Source of the DNA: Nannocystis sp.
GTDB lineage: Bacteria > Myxococcota_A > Polyangia > Nannocystales > Nannocystaceae
Assembly: GCF_016714285.1 (NCBI RefSeq)
Contig: NZ_JADJNN010000039.1
Coordinates: 19,730 to 83,729 of the forward strand
Direction of reading: 5' to 3'
DNA: 64,000 nucleotides
Each line of letters starts with the position of its first letter. Position 1 is the first letter of the stretch. Positions 1 to 8,340 of the stretch are shown piece after piece. The notes below the pieces were generated by a model. It was given only the letters and a program-made list of their open reading frames with translations. It was not told the origin of the DNA and searched no databases. A program made the position numbers and the translations under genes.

Positions 1-2548
1 CGCCGCCCTGGCTGAAGGCGGCGGCGCTGAGCTCCTCGGCGTGGCCGCGCAGGACGATCGGCGGGCGGCCGTCGGCTGGCCACACGCGGGCGCTGCCGTC
101 CTGCGAGGCGGTGACGACGCGGTCGCCGTCGGGGCTCCACTGGGCGCTGTAGATCTTGCCGGTGTGGCCGCGCAGGAGCCTGTCCTTTTGGCCAGGTTGC
201 AGCGACCACACGCGGGCGCTGCCGTCGAGCGAGGCGGACAGCAGGGCCCCGCCGTCGGGGCGGTAGGCGAGGGCGACGACCTCGCCGGTGTGGCCGCGGT
301 GGACGATCGGGGCGGCGAGTGGTGGGGCGAGTGGTGGGGCGCCGTCGGTCAGCGGCCACTCGCGGACCTCGCCGTCCTGGCCGCCGGTGGCGACGCGGCG
401 GCCGTCGGGGCGCAGCACGGCGAGGCGCACGGCGCCGGGGTGCTGCAGCACGCGCGGCGGGGCGTCGCCGGTCAGCGACCACACGCGGGCGCTGGCGTCG
501 GCGCCGGCGGTGACGAGGCGATCGCCGCTGCGGTCGAACATGGCTGAAAGGACAGCTCCGGTGTGGCCGCGGAGCTCGCGGGGCGGGCGGTCGTCGGCGA
601 GCGACCACAGGCGCACGCGGCCGTCGGCGCCGGCGGTGACGAGGCGCTGGCCGTCGCCGCTGAGGGCCATGGCCCGGAGCTCGCCGCCGTGGGCGATGCG
701 GCGCGGGGTGCCGGCGGCGCCGACCAGGACCTCGCCGTCGGCGTCGCCGCTGGCCCAGGTGTCACCTGTCCCGAAGGCCAGGAACTTGACGGGGGCGGCG
801 TGCTCGCGCAGCAGCGGCGCCTCGCCGCTGTCCCAGCGCCAGCGGGCGGCGAGGTGGTCGTCGCCGGCGCTGACGACGTGGCGGCCATCGGGGCTGAAGG
901 CGGCCGCGTGCACGCTGCCGCGGTGGAGGCGGAGGACGGCGCGGCTGACGGGTTGCAGGAGGGTGGCGACGGCGGCGGGGATCCATCCGGGGGTCGCGGC
1001 GGGGTCCTCGGTCTCGCGCAGGAGCGCGAGCACGGTGGTGGGGTCGCCCTCGGCGGCGCCGAGGGACTGGGCCAGGCGGGTCGCGTCGCGGGCCCGGCGG
1101 GCCTCCTTCACGGCGCGGGTGGTCTGCAGCTCGGACTCGCGGCGGGCGGCGTCGGCGGCCTTGCGCTGCGACTCGGCGCGGGCGCGGGCGGCGTCGGCGG
1201 CGGTGCTCTCGTCCTCGGCCCGCTGACGCTCGGCGCTGGCGGCCTTGAGGGCGCGCCCCAGGTCGGCGAGGGCGGTCTCGGTGGCGGCGAGCTGCTTGCG
1301 GAGGTCCTGGTTGGCCTGGTCGCGCTGGGCCTCGGCGGCCTCCTGGTTGTCCTCGGCGAGCCGGCGCTGGCGCTCGGCGGCGGCCTCGGCCCGCTGGGCG
1401 ACGCGGGCGACGTCGGCCTGCGAGCGGGCCAGCCAGGCGAAGCTTAGGACCAGGGCGGCGACGAGGCCGACGATCACGGCGAGGCGCAGCCGGGCGCGGC
1501 GCAGGCGGTCGGGATCGCGGCCGAGCTCATCGAGGAGCTCGTCCATGCTCGGCCAGCGGGCGGCGGGGTCGACGGCGAGGCCGCGCAGGACCACGCGGCG
1601 CAGCCAGGCGGGCACGCGGCTGTCCTCGGGGACAGGTCGGACGCGGCCTGCGAGCACGGCGTCGGCGAGCGCGGGCAGGCTGTCACCCGCGAAGGGGAGG
1701 GCGCCGTGGAGGCCCTCGTAGAGCGCGACGCAGAAGCTGAACTGGTCGCTGCGGGCGTCGGCGGGGCGGCCCTGGTGCTGCTCGGGCGACATGTACGCGG
1801 GGGTGCCGAGGATCGCCCCGGTGGCGGTGAGGGTGGCGTGCAGCGCGGCGGCGCCGACGATCGGCCTGTCCGAAGGGACAGCCGCGCTGGGCTCGTCGCT
1901 CTGGCGCACGAGGCCGAAGTCGACGACGCGGGCGCGGCCGTCGTCGCCGAGCAGCACGTTGGCGGGCTTGAAGTCGCGGTGGACCAGGCCGGCCTGGTGG
2001 GCGGCGGCGAGGCCGTGGCCGGCGGCGGTGAACACCTCGACGACCTCGGGCCAGGCGCGCGGGGCCAGGGCCAGCCAGGCGCGCAGGTCGACGCCCTTGA
2101 CGAACTCCATGGCGATGTAGACCTGCGCGCCCCACAGGCCGGCCTCGTGCACGGCGACGACGTTGGGATGGGCGAGGCGGGCCATGGCCTGGGCCTCGCG
2201 CAGCAGGCGGGCCTGGCTGTCGGGTGAGCCGCTGCCCTTCAGGAGCTTGACGGCGACCCGGCGATCGAGCTGCTCGTCGTAGGCGCCGTAGACGACGCTC
2301 ATGCCGCCGGCGCCGAGCGGCGAGAGCACGCGGAAGCGGCCGATCGTGACCGGCACGGCCTCGCTCGGGAACAGCTGGGCCTTGATGACGTCCTTGAGCA
2401 GCTGGCGGTGGTCGTCGCTGTCGACCGGCGCGGGCCTCGGCGACGGGTCCCGGCCGAGGTCCGGCTCGGTGTCGTCGCGGCTGTGCTGCTCGGGGGTCAC
2501 ACGGGCGGGCTCCGCGGGCTGTCGGCGCCCGCAAGCCTGGTCTACCAT
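1..2548 (-). CDS. Ser/Thr protein kinase with C-terminal WD40 repeats (3' end outside window)
   Basis: Eukaryote-like Ser/Thr kinase, probably membrane-anchored. The frame from the ATG at 2548 stays open to the window edge (about 849 residues). The kinase domain spans about residues 72-330, with a Gly-rich loop GAGGMSVVY, invariant Lys about 101, HRDFKPAN with Asp about 192, and DFG about 210-212. One transmembrane helix (LAVIVGLVAALVLSFAWL) follows. Next comes a long Ala/Arg/Glu coiled coil, then WD40 repeats (units such as FSPDGRHVVSAGDD and DGSARVWSL) that continue past the window. It is divergent from the two-helix membrane protein at 2560, and a sigma-factor gene lies nearby. The paralogous kinase at 12080 has the same design. 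At least four CTGTCC-N4 palindromes lie inside it, at 180, 766, 1620 and 1866. Kinase and WD40 assignments are secure; the substrate is unknown. Confidence 0.93.
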   Translation of the reverse strand, partial: MVDQACGRRQPAEPARVTPEQHSRDDTEPDLGRDPSPRPAPVDSDDHRQLLKDVIKAQLFPSEAVPVTIGRFRVLSPLGAGGMSVVYGAYDEQLDRRVAVKLLKGSGSPDSQARLLREAQAMARLAHPNVVAVHEAGLWGAQVYIAMEFVKGVDLRAWLALAPRAWPEVVEVFTAAGHGLAAAHQAGLVHRDFKPANVLLGDDGRARVVDFGLVRQSDEPSAAVPSDRPIVGAAALHATLTATGAILGTPAYMSPEQHQGRPADARSDQFSFCVALYEGLHGALPFAGDSLPALADAVLAGRVRPVPEDSRVPAWLRRVVLRGLAVDPAARWPSMDELLDELGRDPDRLRRARLRLAVIVGLVAALVLSFAWLARSQADVARVAQRAEAAAERQRRLAEDNQEAAEAQRDQANQDLRKQLAATETALADLGRALKAASAERQRAEDESTAADAARARAESQRKAADAARRESELQTTRAVKEARRARDATRLAQSLGAAEGDPTTVLALLRETEDPAATPGWIPAAVATLLQPVSRAVLRLHRGSVHAAAFSPDGRHVVSAGDDHLAARWRWDSGEAPLLREHAAPVKFLAFGTGDTWASGDADGEVLVGAAGTPRRIAHGGELRAMALSGDGQRLVTAGADGRVRLWSLADDRPPRELRGHTGAVLSAMFDRSGDRLVTAGADASARVWSLTGDAPPRVLQHPGAVRLAVLRPDGRRVATGGQDGEVREWPLTDGAPPLAPPLAAPIVHRGHTGEVVALAYRPDGGALLSASLDGSARVWSLQPGQKDRLLRGHTGKIYSAQWSPDGDRVVTASQDGSARVWPADGRPPIVLRGHAEELSAAAFSQGG

Positions 2549-2559
2549 GCCGGCGCTCG

Positions 2560-3516
2560 ATGCTCTGCACCTGCCACGCTGCGCCGCGCGCGGTCGCCCG
2601 GACCGGGTGGAGCGGCCGCTGGCGCGGGGGCCTGGCCGTGCTGGTGGCGCTGGCGCTGGCGCCGGGGGGAGCGCGCGCGAGCGAGGAGGTGGGGCCGGCG
2701 GTGCGGCTGTCCGCAGGGACAGGTGAGTTAGCGACGCCCGCGGGGGCGCCAGGACAGCTGTCCGTAGGGACAGGTACCGATGGGATGTCTGAAGGGACAG
2801 GTGAAGACACGAGCGAGGCGACGCGCTGGAGCGCGGAGGCGCAGCGGCGTCAGGCGCAGGGCGACCTGGACGGGGCGATCGTCGGCTGGCAGCGGGCGCT
2901 CGCCGTCCTTCCGGCGACGCAGGCGACAGCGCACCGGCGGGCCGGGCTGGCGCTGGCGATCGCGGGGGCTCACGCCGAGCTGGCGGCGCGCGGGGTGCCG
3001 GGACGGCTGCAGGTGGCGCTCGCGGTGCTCGACGCGTATCTCGCGGGGCTCGACCCGACCGACGACGAGCACCGCGTCGCGGTCGAGCAGCGGCGGGCCG
3101 AGCTGGCGACTCGGCTCGCCCCGCCGCCGCGCGAGCGGACGCCGGTCACGTCGACCACGCCGACGCCAGGGCGTCGTCCTGATCGCCGGCTGATGATCGC
3201 GGGCGGGGGGGCGATCGGGCTGGCCGGGATCGGGGTCGCCACGCTCGCGGCCAGCCTGGTGGCGGGGCGACGGGCGGATGAGGCGCTCGCCGCCGCTGTG
3301 GCGCGACCCGGTGACGATCCGCAGCGCGAGCCGGACAAGCAGGACGCGCTCGCCCGCGGGTTGCGGGCCGACCGCCTGGCGATCGCCAGCGCAGCGGTCG
3401 GCGGGGTGATGCTGGTGCTCGGGGTGACGCTGCTCGTGGTCGGGGCGACCCGCCGGGTGCAGCGCAGCGCCTGGACCCCGCAGCGGGCTGCGGGCGGGCT
3501 GCGCTGGAGGTTCTAG
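2560..3516 (+). CDS. Secreted/membrane protein with TPR-like N-terminus and two transmembrane helices
   Basis: 318 residues, no named family recognised. After a signal-like hydrophobic stretch (GGLAVLVALALAPGGARA, about residues 23-41) comes a Gly/Thr-rich segment made of three in-frame palindromes (DNA 2707-2800). A helical, TPR-like region follows (about 85-185: WSAEAQRRQAQGDLDGAI...WQRAL). Two hydrophobic helices (about 210-235 and 265-290) flank a charged loop. The same order recurs in the protein at 15306: signal, helical region, helix, roughly 35-residue loop with Asp/Glu, helix, short basic tail. Both lie beside a WD40 kinase and a sigma factor, so a shared envelope role in that signalling cassette is inferred. 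It is divergent from the kinase gene, with only 11 bases between the two starts. Confidence 0.8.
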   Translation: MLCTCHAAPRAVARTGWSGRWRGGLAVLVALALAPGGARASEEVGPAVRLSAGTGELATPAGAPGQLSVGTGTDGMSEGTGEDTSEATRWSAEAQRRQAQGDLDGAIVGWQRALAVLPATQATAHRRAGLALAIAGAHAELAARGVPGRLQVALAVLDAYLAGLDPTDDEHRVAVEQRRAELATRLAPPPRERTPVTSTTPTPGRRPDRRLMIAGGGAIGLAGIGVATLAASLVAGRRADEALAAAVARPGDDPQREPDKQDALARGLRADRLAIASAAVGGVMLVLGVTLLVVGATRRVQRSAWTPQRAAGGLRWRF

Positions 3517-3521
3517 ACAGG

Positions 3522-3624
3522 CTGTCCCCGGGGGCAGTCGACCTGTCCCCGGGGCAGGTCGACTGGCGATCGCCGCGGCTGTGGACATGTCCCCGGGGAC
3601 ATGTTGACATGTCCCGAGGGACAG
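3522..3624. repeat. Cluster of four CTGTCC palindromes between convergent genes
   Basis: Four copies of the dispersed palindrome lie between the stop codons of the convergent genes at 2560 and 3629. They are CTGTCC-CCGG-GGGCAG at 3522-3537, an imperfect ACCTGTCCCCGGGGCAGGT at 3541-3559, a perfect 20-bp palindrome ACATGTCCCCGGGGACATGT at 3585-3604, and ATGTCC-CGAG-GGACAG at 3609-3624. Each can form a short GC-rich hairpin. No T-tract follows, so a classical intrinsic terminator is not supported. Confidence 0.85.
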
Positions 3625-3628
3625 CCGC

Positions 3629-4258
3629 TCAGGTCGCCGGGCGGTCGCTGCGGCCGGCGACCTGGGCGCGGACCGAGCTGGCCCAGGCGTCGAGGTTGGC
3701 GAGGGTGTCGTGGAGCTCGGCGGGGCTGCGGGCGACGCGGGCGAGGGCCTGCTCGAGCAGCTGCTTGGCGCGGCGCAGGCGGGTCCGGATCGTGCCCTCG
3801 GGGACGCCCTGGATCTCGGCCATCTCGCGGGCGCCGAGCTTCTCCCAGAAGTACAGCTCGAGCGTGACCTGGTGCTCGAGGGGGATCTGGCGCAGCGCCT
3901 GCAGCAGCGCCTGCTCCTCGCCGCGGCGGGCCAGCAGGGCGGTGGCGCTGGGTCGCAGGTCGTGGACCGAGGTGACGCCGAAGTCGAGGGGGCTGCGCGA
4001 GCGGCTGCGGAAGTGCTTGTAGAGCACGTTGTGGGCCACGGCGAACAGGTAGGTGCGAAAGCTCGAGTCGCCGCGCACGCGCTCGCGCGACTCGAGGCAG
4101 CCGAGGAAGGTCTTCTGGATCAGGTCGGGGGCGTCGACGTCGACCTTGTTGCGGAAGAAGCGGGCGATGGCGTCGTAGTGGCGCTCGAACAGCTCGGCGC
4201 CGGCGCGGGCATCACCCGCGCGCCAGGCGGCGAACTTCGCCTCGTCGCTGTCCTCCAT
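3629..4258 (-). CDS. ECF-like RNA polymerase sigma factor
   Basis: 209 residues of a sigma-70 family factor with only regions 2 and 4. Region 2 (about residues 22-90) includes FERHYDAIARFFRNKVDVDAP, DLIQKTFLG and SFRTYLFAVAHNVLYKHFR. Region 4 (about 120-175) includes LRQIPLEHQVTLELYFWEKL and the helix-turn-helix MAEIQGVPEGTIRTRLRRAK. The usual acidic DAED patch of region 2.2 reads DAPD here. No anti-sigma gene is adjacent; the neighbours are a WD40 Ser/Thr kinase and its membrane partner. In other bacteria some ECF factors are switched on by Ser/Thr phosphorylation (EcfP/PknT in Vibrio), so kinase control is a reasonable inference. It is paralogous to the factor at 11218. A TATCCT hexamer lies 8 bases before the ATG with no Shine-Dalgarno. 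Confidence 0.93.
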   Translation of the reverse strand: MEDSDEAKFAAWRAGDARAGAELFERHYDAIARFFRNKVDVDAPDLIQKTFLGCLESRERVRGDSSFRTYLFAVAHNVLYKHFRSRSRSPLDFGVTSVHDLRPSATALLARRGEEQALLQALRQIPLEHQVTLELYFWEKLGAREMAEIQGVPEGTIRTRLRRAKQLLEQALARVARSPAELHDTLANLDAWASSVRAQVAGRSDRPAT

Positions 4259-4318
4259 CGCCGGCGAGGATACACCACGCGGCGGCGGCGTGGACGGCGT
4301 TCCGGCGGGTGCTGGCGC

Positions 4319-6211
4319 TCATTCGCCGTAGCGCAGCGCTCGCTGGTGGAAGGCCTCGCGCCCGCCCTCCATCAGGCGGACGATGTGCTGCTTGACGGCC
4401 TCGACGTCGCCCTGGGCGATGACCTTGCTGTGGCGGCCGTCGGCCTCGAGCACGACCACCTGCCCGGCCTCGCCGAGCACCGGGAGGTTCGGGTTGTGGG
4501 TGATGAGCACGAGCTGGCGCTTGCCGCGGATCGCCTTGAGCTGGGGGATGACGGCGTCGGAGATGAAGCTGTTGTCGAGGTTGTCCTCGGGCTGGTCGAT
4601 GAGCAGCGGGGCCTCGCTGTCCATCAGCAAGATCGGCAGGATCGCCGAGCTCTTCTGGCCGGTGGAGAGGCGGTCGGCGCTGCGCCACTCGCCGTGGACC
4701 TGCAGCTCGATGCGCGGGACGTCCTCGAGGTCGAGCACGTCGAGCTCGAAGCGGCGCTCGGGCTGCTCGCGCAGGGCCCGGATCAGGGTCTCGGCGAACT
4801 CGGGGTTGAGGTCGGCGCTGGCGGCCAGGGCGGCGGCGTCCTCGCGATCGGCGAGGGCGCCGAGCTTGTCGGGCGCGAGCGCCGCGGTGAGCCGCTCGAT
4901 CGGCGCGGTGTACTGCTTGCCCGAGCGCCGCATCAGACCGGCGAGGAACTCGCGGTAGGGCGTGAGCTCGGCGTCGCGGGCGACGATGACGCGGACCTTG
5001 CCGCCGAGGCGATCGCTGACCTGCTCGGCGATCGCGGCGCGGCGGTCCGAGCGGTCGCGGCGGGTCTGCGCGAAGTCCTGGCGCAGGCGAGTGCGGGCCG
5101 CCCGCGCCTCGGCGAGCGCCGTCTCGAGCTCGACGACCTCGAGCTTGCTGGCGCCGAGGCGGGCGACCTCGCGGGCGGCCTCGTCGCGGGCCGCCAGGCG
5201 GGCGCTGCTCTGCTCGGCGCGGGCGGTGAGCGCGGCGTACTCGGCGTCCTGCGGGCGGTGGGCGGCGGCCAGCTGCTCGCTGGCGCTGGCGAGGGCCCGC
5301 TCGACGCCACCGAGGCGCTCGAGCGGCGAGGACAGCAGCACCTCGAGCTCGGTCTGCTTGCGCACGAGCTCGCGCGAGAGGTCGGCGAAGACCTTGCCGT
5401 TCGGACCGGCGAACAGCGGATCGGGGAGCAGGCCGCCGAGGCCGCGGATCTGGGCCGGGACGGCCTCGCCGAGGCTGTGGCGCAGACGGGCGACGGCCTC
5501 GTGCGCGCGCACGAGTGCGGCCTTCTCCTGCTCGCGCAGGGCCTTGTGATCGGCGGCGGCCTTGAAGGCGGGTGAGGCCTCGCCGCCGAGCGCCACCGTG
5601 GCCGCGGCGAGCTTGCTCTCCCAGCTCGAGAGGTCGACCAGGTTGCGGGTGGCGCCCGCGATCCGGACCTGCAGCTGGACGATGCGCTGGGCGTTCTCCC
5701 GCAGCAGCGAGGTGGTCTGGGCCATGCGCGCCTCGAGGGTCTGCAGCGACTGGCTCGAGAGGCGGTCGATGAGCTCGCGCTGGGCCGCGGGGTTCTGGGC
5801 GATGTCCTCGATCTGGTTGTGGCTGAAGATCGCGGCGTCGACGAGCACGCTCGAGCCGAGCATCTCGGCCTTGAGCTGCTTGCCGGCGGCGTCGGTGATC
5901 ACCGGCGGCTCGTGGGCGGTGCGGCGGATGTTGTAGACGAGGCCCTCCTGGCTCTCGAACTCGAGTTCGATGCAGCCGCTGGCGCCGAGGTTGGCCGCCA
6001 GCAGCCCGCGCAGGCGCTCGTCGGCCTGCTTGCTGCCGGGGCCGGTGGCCTTCGGGGCGCGGTCGAGGGCGTGGCGGATGAACTCGAGGACGGTCGTCTT
6101 GCCGCTGCCGCGGCCGCCGATGACGCAGCACAGGCCGTCGACGAAGGAGATGTCGAGCTTGTCGAGAAAGCCGCCGTAGACGCGAAGACGTCGAAGCTTG
6201 TGATGACCCAC
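4319..6211 (-). CDS. SMC/RecF-like AAA family ATPase
   Basis: 630 residues. The N-terminus has a Walker A motif GGRGSGKT (about residues 32-39) inside the typical RecN/SMC opening (FVDGLCCVIGGRGSGKTTVLEF). The middle (about 160-400) is rich in Glu, Ala and Arg and probably coiled coil. The C-terminus has a signature-like LSTGQKSS, a Walker B APLLIDQPEDNLDN and an H-loop LITHNPNLPVLGEAGQVVVL, as in TrlF-type and AAA_13 ATPases. Such proteins hydrolyse ATP in DNA repair or defence, but no nuclease or PHP partner is encoded next to it, so the role is open. A strong Shine-Dalgarno GGAGG lies 5 bases before the GTG start, unlike many neighbours. It is preceded by the sigma factor on the same strand, 60 bases downstream. 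Confidence 0.88.
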   Translation of the reverse strand: MGHHKLRRLRVYGGFLDKLDISFVDGLCCVIGGRGSGKTTVLEFIRHALDRAPKATGPGSKQADERLRGLLAANLGASGCIELEFESQEGLVYNIRRTAHEPPVITDAAGKQLKAEMLGSSVLVDAAIFSHNQIEDIAQNPAAQRELIDRLSSQSLQTLEARMAQTTSLLRENAQRIVQLQVRIAGATRNLVDLSSWESKLAAATVALGGEASPAFKAAADHKALREQEKAALVRAHEAVARLRHSLGEAVPAQIRGLGGLLPDPLFAGPNGKVFADLSRELVRKQTELEVLLSSPLERLGGVERALASASEQLAAAHRPQDAEYAALTARAEQSSARLAARDEAAREVARLGASKLEVVELETALAEARAARTRLRQDFAQTRRDRSDRRAAIAEQVSDRLGGKVRVIVARDAELTPYREFLAGLMRRSGKQYTAPIERLTAALAPDKLGALADREDAAALAASADLNPEFAETLIRALREQPERRFELDVLDLEDVPRIELQVHGEWRSADRLSTGQKSSAILPILLMDSEAPLLIDQPEDNLDNSFISDAVIPQLKAIRGKRQLVLITHNPNLPVLGEAGQVVVLEADGRHSKVIAQGDVEAVKQHIVRLMEGGREAFHQRALRYGE

Positions 6212-6360
6212 GTGAACCTCCGGGGACCCGGCGAGCGCCGGTCCGGCATCACCTTAGGCGGCGCGCGCGGATCCGTCCAGGGGGCAATTGGCGCGTGATC
6301 TGAAGCAGATAAGGCGGGTTCGGCGGCCCGCGAGCCAGGTCCGGCCAGGGCCTGCCGGCG

Positions 6361-7191
6361 CTAGGTGGATTCGCGGGCCTGGAGGGTCGCGTTCAGGGCG
6401 GCGATGGTGGCCCGGAGCTCATCGATGGTGGCGTCGCGGGCCTGGATGGTGGCTTCGCGGGCCTGGAGGACGGCGCTGGCCTGCTCACGCAGCTGGGCCT
6501 GGGCCCGCAGCTGGGCTTCCAGCGCCAGGGCCCGCTCCTCGGTTGTGGGGACGAGCTCGCGGCCGGCGGGGTCGCGGGCGATGCGGAGGCGGGCGCCGCC
6601 GGGCTCGCGCTGGACCACGAGCCAGGCGTCGAGCTCGCGGCTGTGAACCGGGGCGTCGCCGGCGGCGAGGCGGACCAGGGCGCCGTCAGGGTTGCGACGA
6701 AACAGCTGGAGCGCGACCCGACCTCGGCGCCGGCCGGCCTCCGGGTCGAACACGACGAGCTCACGGGTGCCGAGTTGCTCGTACTTGCGGGGCGCGTGGA
6801 CGTAGTCCTTGGCCCAGTCCTCGGACACGACCTCGACGGCGAAGCGCGGCGCGGCCTGTCCCGGGAGCCAGGTCCGCCACATGCCGGGGTAGGGCTGGGC
6901 CGGCGGGTCGTCGAGGAGGTACACGTCCGGCGAGATGCGGACCAGCGGCTCGTGCTCGACCCAGGCGAAGAACTGGTCGCCGGCGACGAGGGTGCGGGCC
7001 CAGCCGCGCTCGCGGGCCAGCTCGCGCAGCGCCGACAGCAGCGTGCGCACGGTGATGCCCTGTTCGGTGCCCTCGCCCACGTCGTCTTCGTCTCGCAGGT
7101 ACCACGCGGCCCAGCCGCCCTCGGGCGGGCGCAGGCGCGGCGAGTTGTCGACCACACGGGGATGATCGTTGCAGGCCTGGGACAGGTGCAT
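6361..7191 (-). CDS. Uma2 family (DUF820) putative restriction-like endonuclease
   Basis: 276 residues. The core (about 35-190) matches the Uma2/DUF820 pattern of a PD-(D/E)xK fold: DQFFAWVEHEPLVRISPDVYLLDDPP contributes the Asp, APRFAVEVVSEDWAKDYV the Glu-Val-Val-Ser segment, and RKYEQLGTRELVVFDPEAG the K-Y and FDP block. The C-terminal 70 residues are a repetitive coiled coil with heptads such as LQAREATIQARDATIDELRA. Uma2 proteins are common in large myxobacterial and cyanobacterial genomes; their function is not established. A degenerate palindrome (CTGTCC at 6856) lies inside the gene. A TACCTT hexamer ends 7 bases before the ATG and no Shine-Dalgarno is seen. Confidence 0.9.
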   Translation of the reverse strand: MHLSQACNDHPRVVDNSPRLRPPEGGWAAWYLRDEDDVGEGTEQGITVRTLLSALRELARERGWARTLVAGDQFFAWVEHEPLVRISPDVYLLDDPPAQPYPGMWRTWLPGQAAPRFAVEVVSEDWAKDYVHAPRKYEQLGTRELVVFDPEAGRRRGRVALQLFRRNPDGALVRLAAGDAPVHSRELDAWLVVQREPGGARLRIARDPAGRELVPTTEERALALEAQLRAQAQLREQASAVLQAREATIQARDATIDELRATIAALNATLQAREST

Positions 7192-7229
7192 GCGCGCGAA
7201 GGTAGCACGCCGCAGGGAGGGCGGGCGGC

Positions 7230-7258
7230 TTGGCGGGGTGCGGAGGTCGCGTTAGGCT
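7230..7258 (+). promoter_or_regulatory. Predicted promoter of the PDZ lipoprotein gene
   Basis: TTGGCG at 7230-7235, a 17-base spacer and TAGGCT at 7253-7258. The GTG start at 7266 follows after 7 bases, where a transcription start would be expected, so the mRNA may be leaderless. Sequence pattern only. Confidence 0.45.
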
Positions 7259-7265
7259 GCCGGCT

Positions 7266-8336
7266 GTGCGACGCAGTCTGTGGCTCTCGGGTGCTCTGTG
7301 CGTGCTGGCGTGCGAGCTGCAGACCCGCGAGCCCTCGCCCGCGAGCGTGCCGGCCCGCGTGGTCACGGCGCCCAGCGCGGGCTCGCCGATCGACCCGGCC
7401 GTGTTCGCGGCGGCGGTGCGAGCCGGGGTCCGTCAGCCCGACCCCAACCAGGGCTTGTACGAGGTCGACGCCTTCCTCGTCGCGCTGGCCGTGGAGGACC
7501 TCGCGTCCGGTCGCCCCAGCCTGAACCTGAGCCCCACGCCCGCGGGCGGGCCGATCGGCTACGCGATCAGCGGGGTGCGCGAGGGCTCGGTGTACGCGGC
7601 GCTCGGGCTGCTGGACGGCGACGTGATCGAGGCGATCAACGGCGCCCCGCTCGACGCGCCCGAGCGCGGGCTCGCGGCGCTGGCGGGCAGCGAGCGCGGG
7701 GTCCAGCTGCAGATCAGTCGCGCCGGCGTGGGCATGACCCGCGAGCTGCGGATCGTCGGCGGGCTCGCGTGGTCGCAGGTGCTCGCGCGCCTCGACGCGA
7801 GCGGCCAGGGCGGGGTCGCCCCACCGGCGCCGAGGCCGGGCTTCGAGCTACCTGTCCTCGAGGACATGCCGGTCGCGCCCGCGGGCAAGGGCGATCCGCC
7901 GGTGGTAGCGAGCTCGCGGCGCCCGGGCGACGCGGCCTACCGGCCATCCACCGGCGCGAGCCCGTCGTCGCCAGCGTCGTCGCCAGCGTCGTCGTCAGGG
8001 TCCCCCGGCGCCGTGCAGTGCGCCGGCGACGGATCTTGCACGGTGGCCCGCCGCGACTTCGACGCGATGGTGGCCGACCCCGACCAGCTCGCGCGCCAGG
8101 TCCAGGTGACGCCGTCCGGCGCCGGCTACCGCCTGCTGGGCATCCGCGCCGGCAGTCAGGTCAGTCAGCTCGGGTTTCGCAACGGCGACGTGCTGCTGTC
8201 GGTCAACGGCACGCGCCTCGACGATCAGCTCGGCCTCCTCGGCCTCTACGCCGGCCTCGACAGCACGCGCAGCTACAACATCAGCTATCAGCGCGGCGGC
8301 GTGAAGCACTCGCGGACGATCCGCCTGCGCGACTGA
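7266..8336 (+). CDS. Lipoprotein with two PDZ domains, related to GspC
   Basis: 356 residues from the GTG at 7266. A short lipoprotein signal ends at LAC (MRRSLWLSGALCVLAC). A first PDZ-like domain spans about residues 75-170 (YAISGVREGSVYAALGLLDGDVIEAINGAPL). A Pro/Ser-rich linker follows, then a second PDZ (about 265-350: GYRLLGIRAGSQVSQLGFRNGDVLLSVNGTRL). The segment just before PDZ 2, CAGDGSCTVARRDFDAMV, aligns with KCDSENSCTIDRTWLEGV in GspC of the operon at 26846. That supports common origin with the GspC periplasmic part. An earlier in-frame GTG or ATG would remove the neat signal peptide. A palindrome (7852-7867) encodes LPVLEDMP in the linker. A role beside the secretion machine is inferred only. 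Confidence 0.85.
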   Translation: MRRSLWLSGALCVLACELQTREPSPASVPARVVTAPSAGSPIDPAVFAAAVRAGVRQPDPNQGLYEVDAFLVALAVEDLASGRPSLNLSPTPAGGPIGYAISGVREGSVYAALGLLDGDVIEAINGAPLDAPERGLAALAGSERGVQLQISRAGVGMTRELRIVGGLAWSQVLARLDASGQGGVAPPAPRPGFELPVLEDMPVAPAGKGDPPVVASSRRPGDAAYRPSTGASPSSPASSPASSSGSPGAVQCAGDGSCTVARRDFDAMVADPDQLARQVQVTPSGAGYRLLGIRAGSQVSQLGFRNGDVLLSVNGTRLDDQLGLLGLYAGLDSTRSYNISYQRGGVKHSRTIRLRD

Positions 8337-8340
8337 CGAC

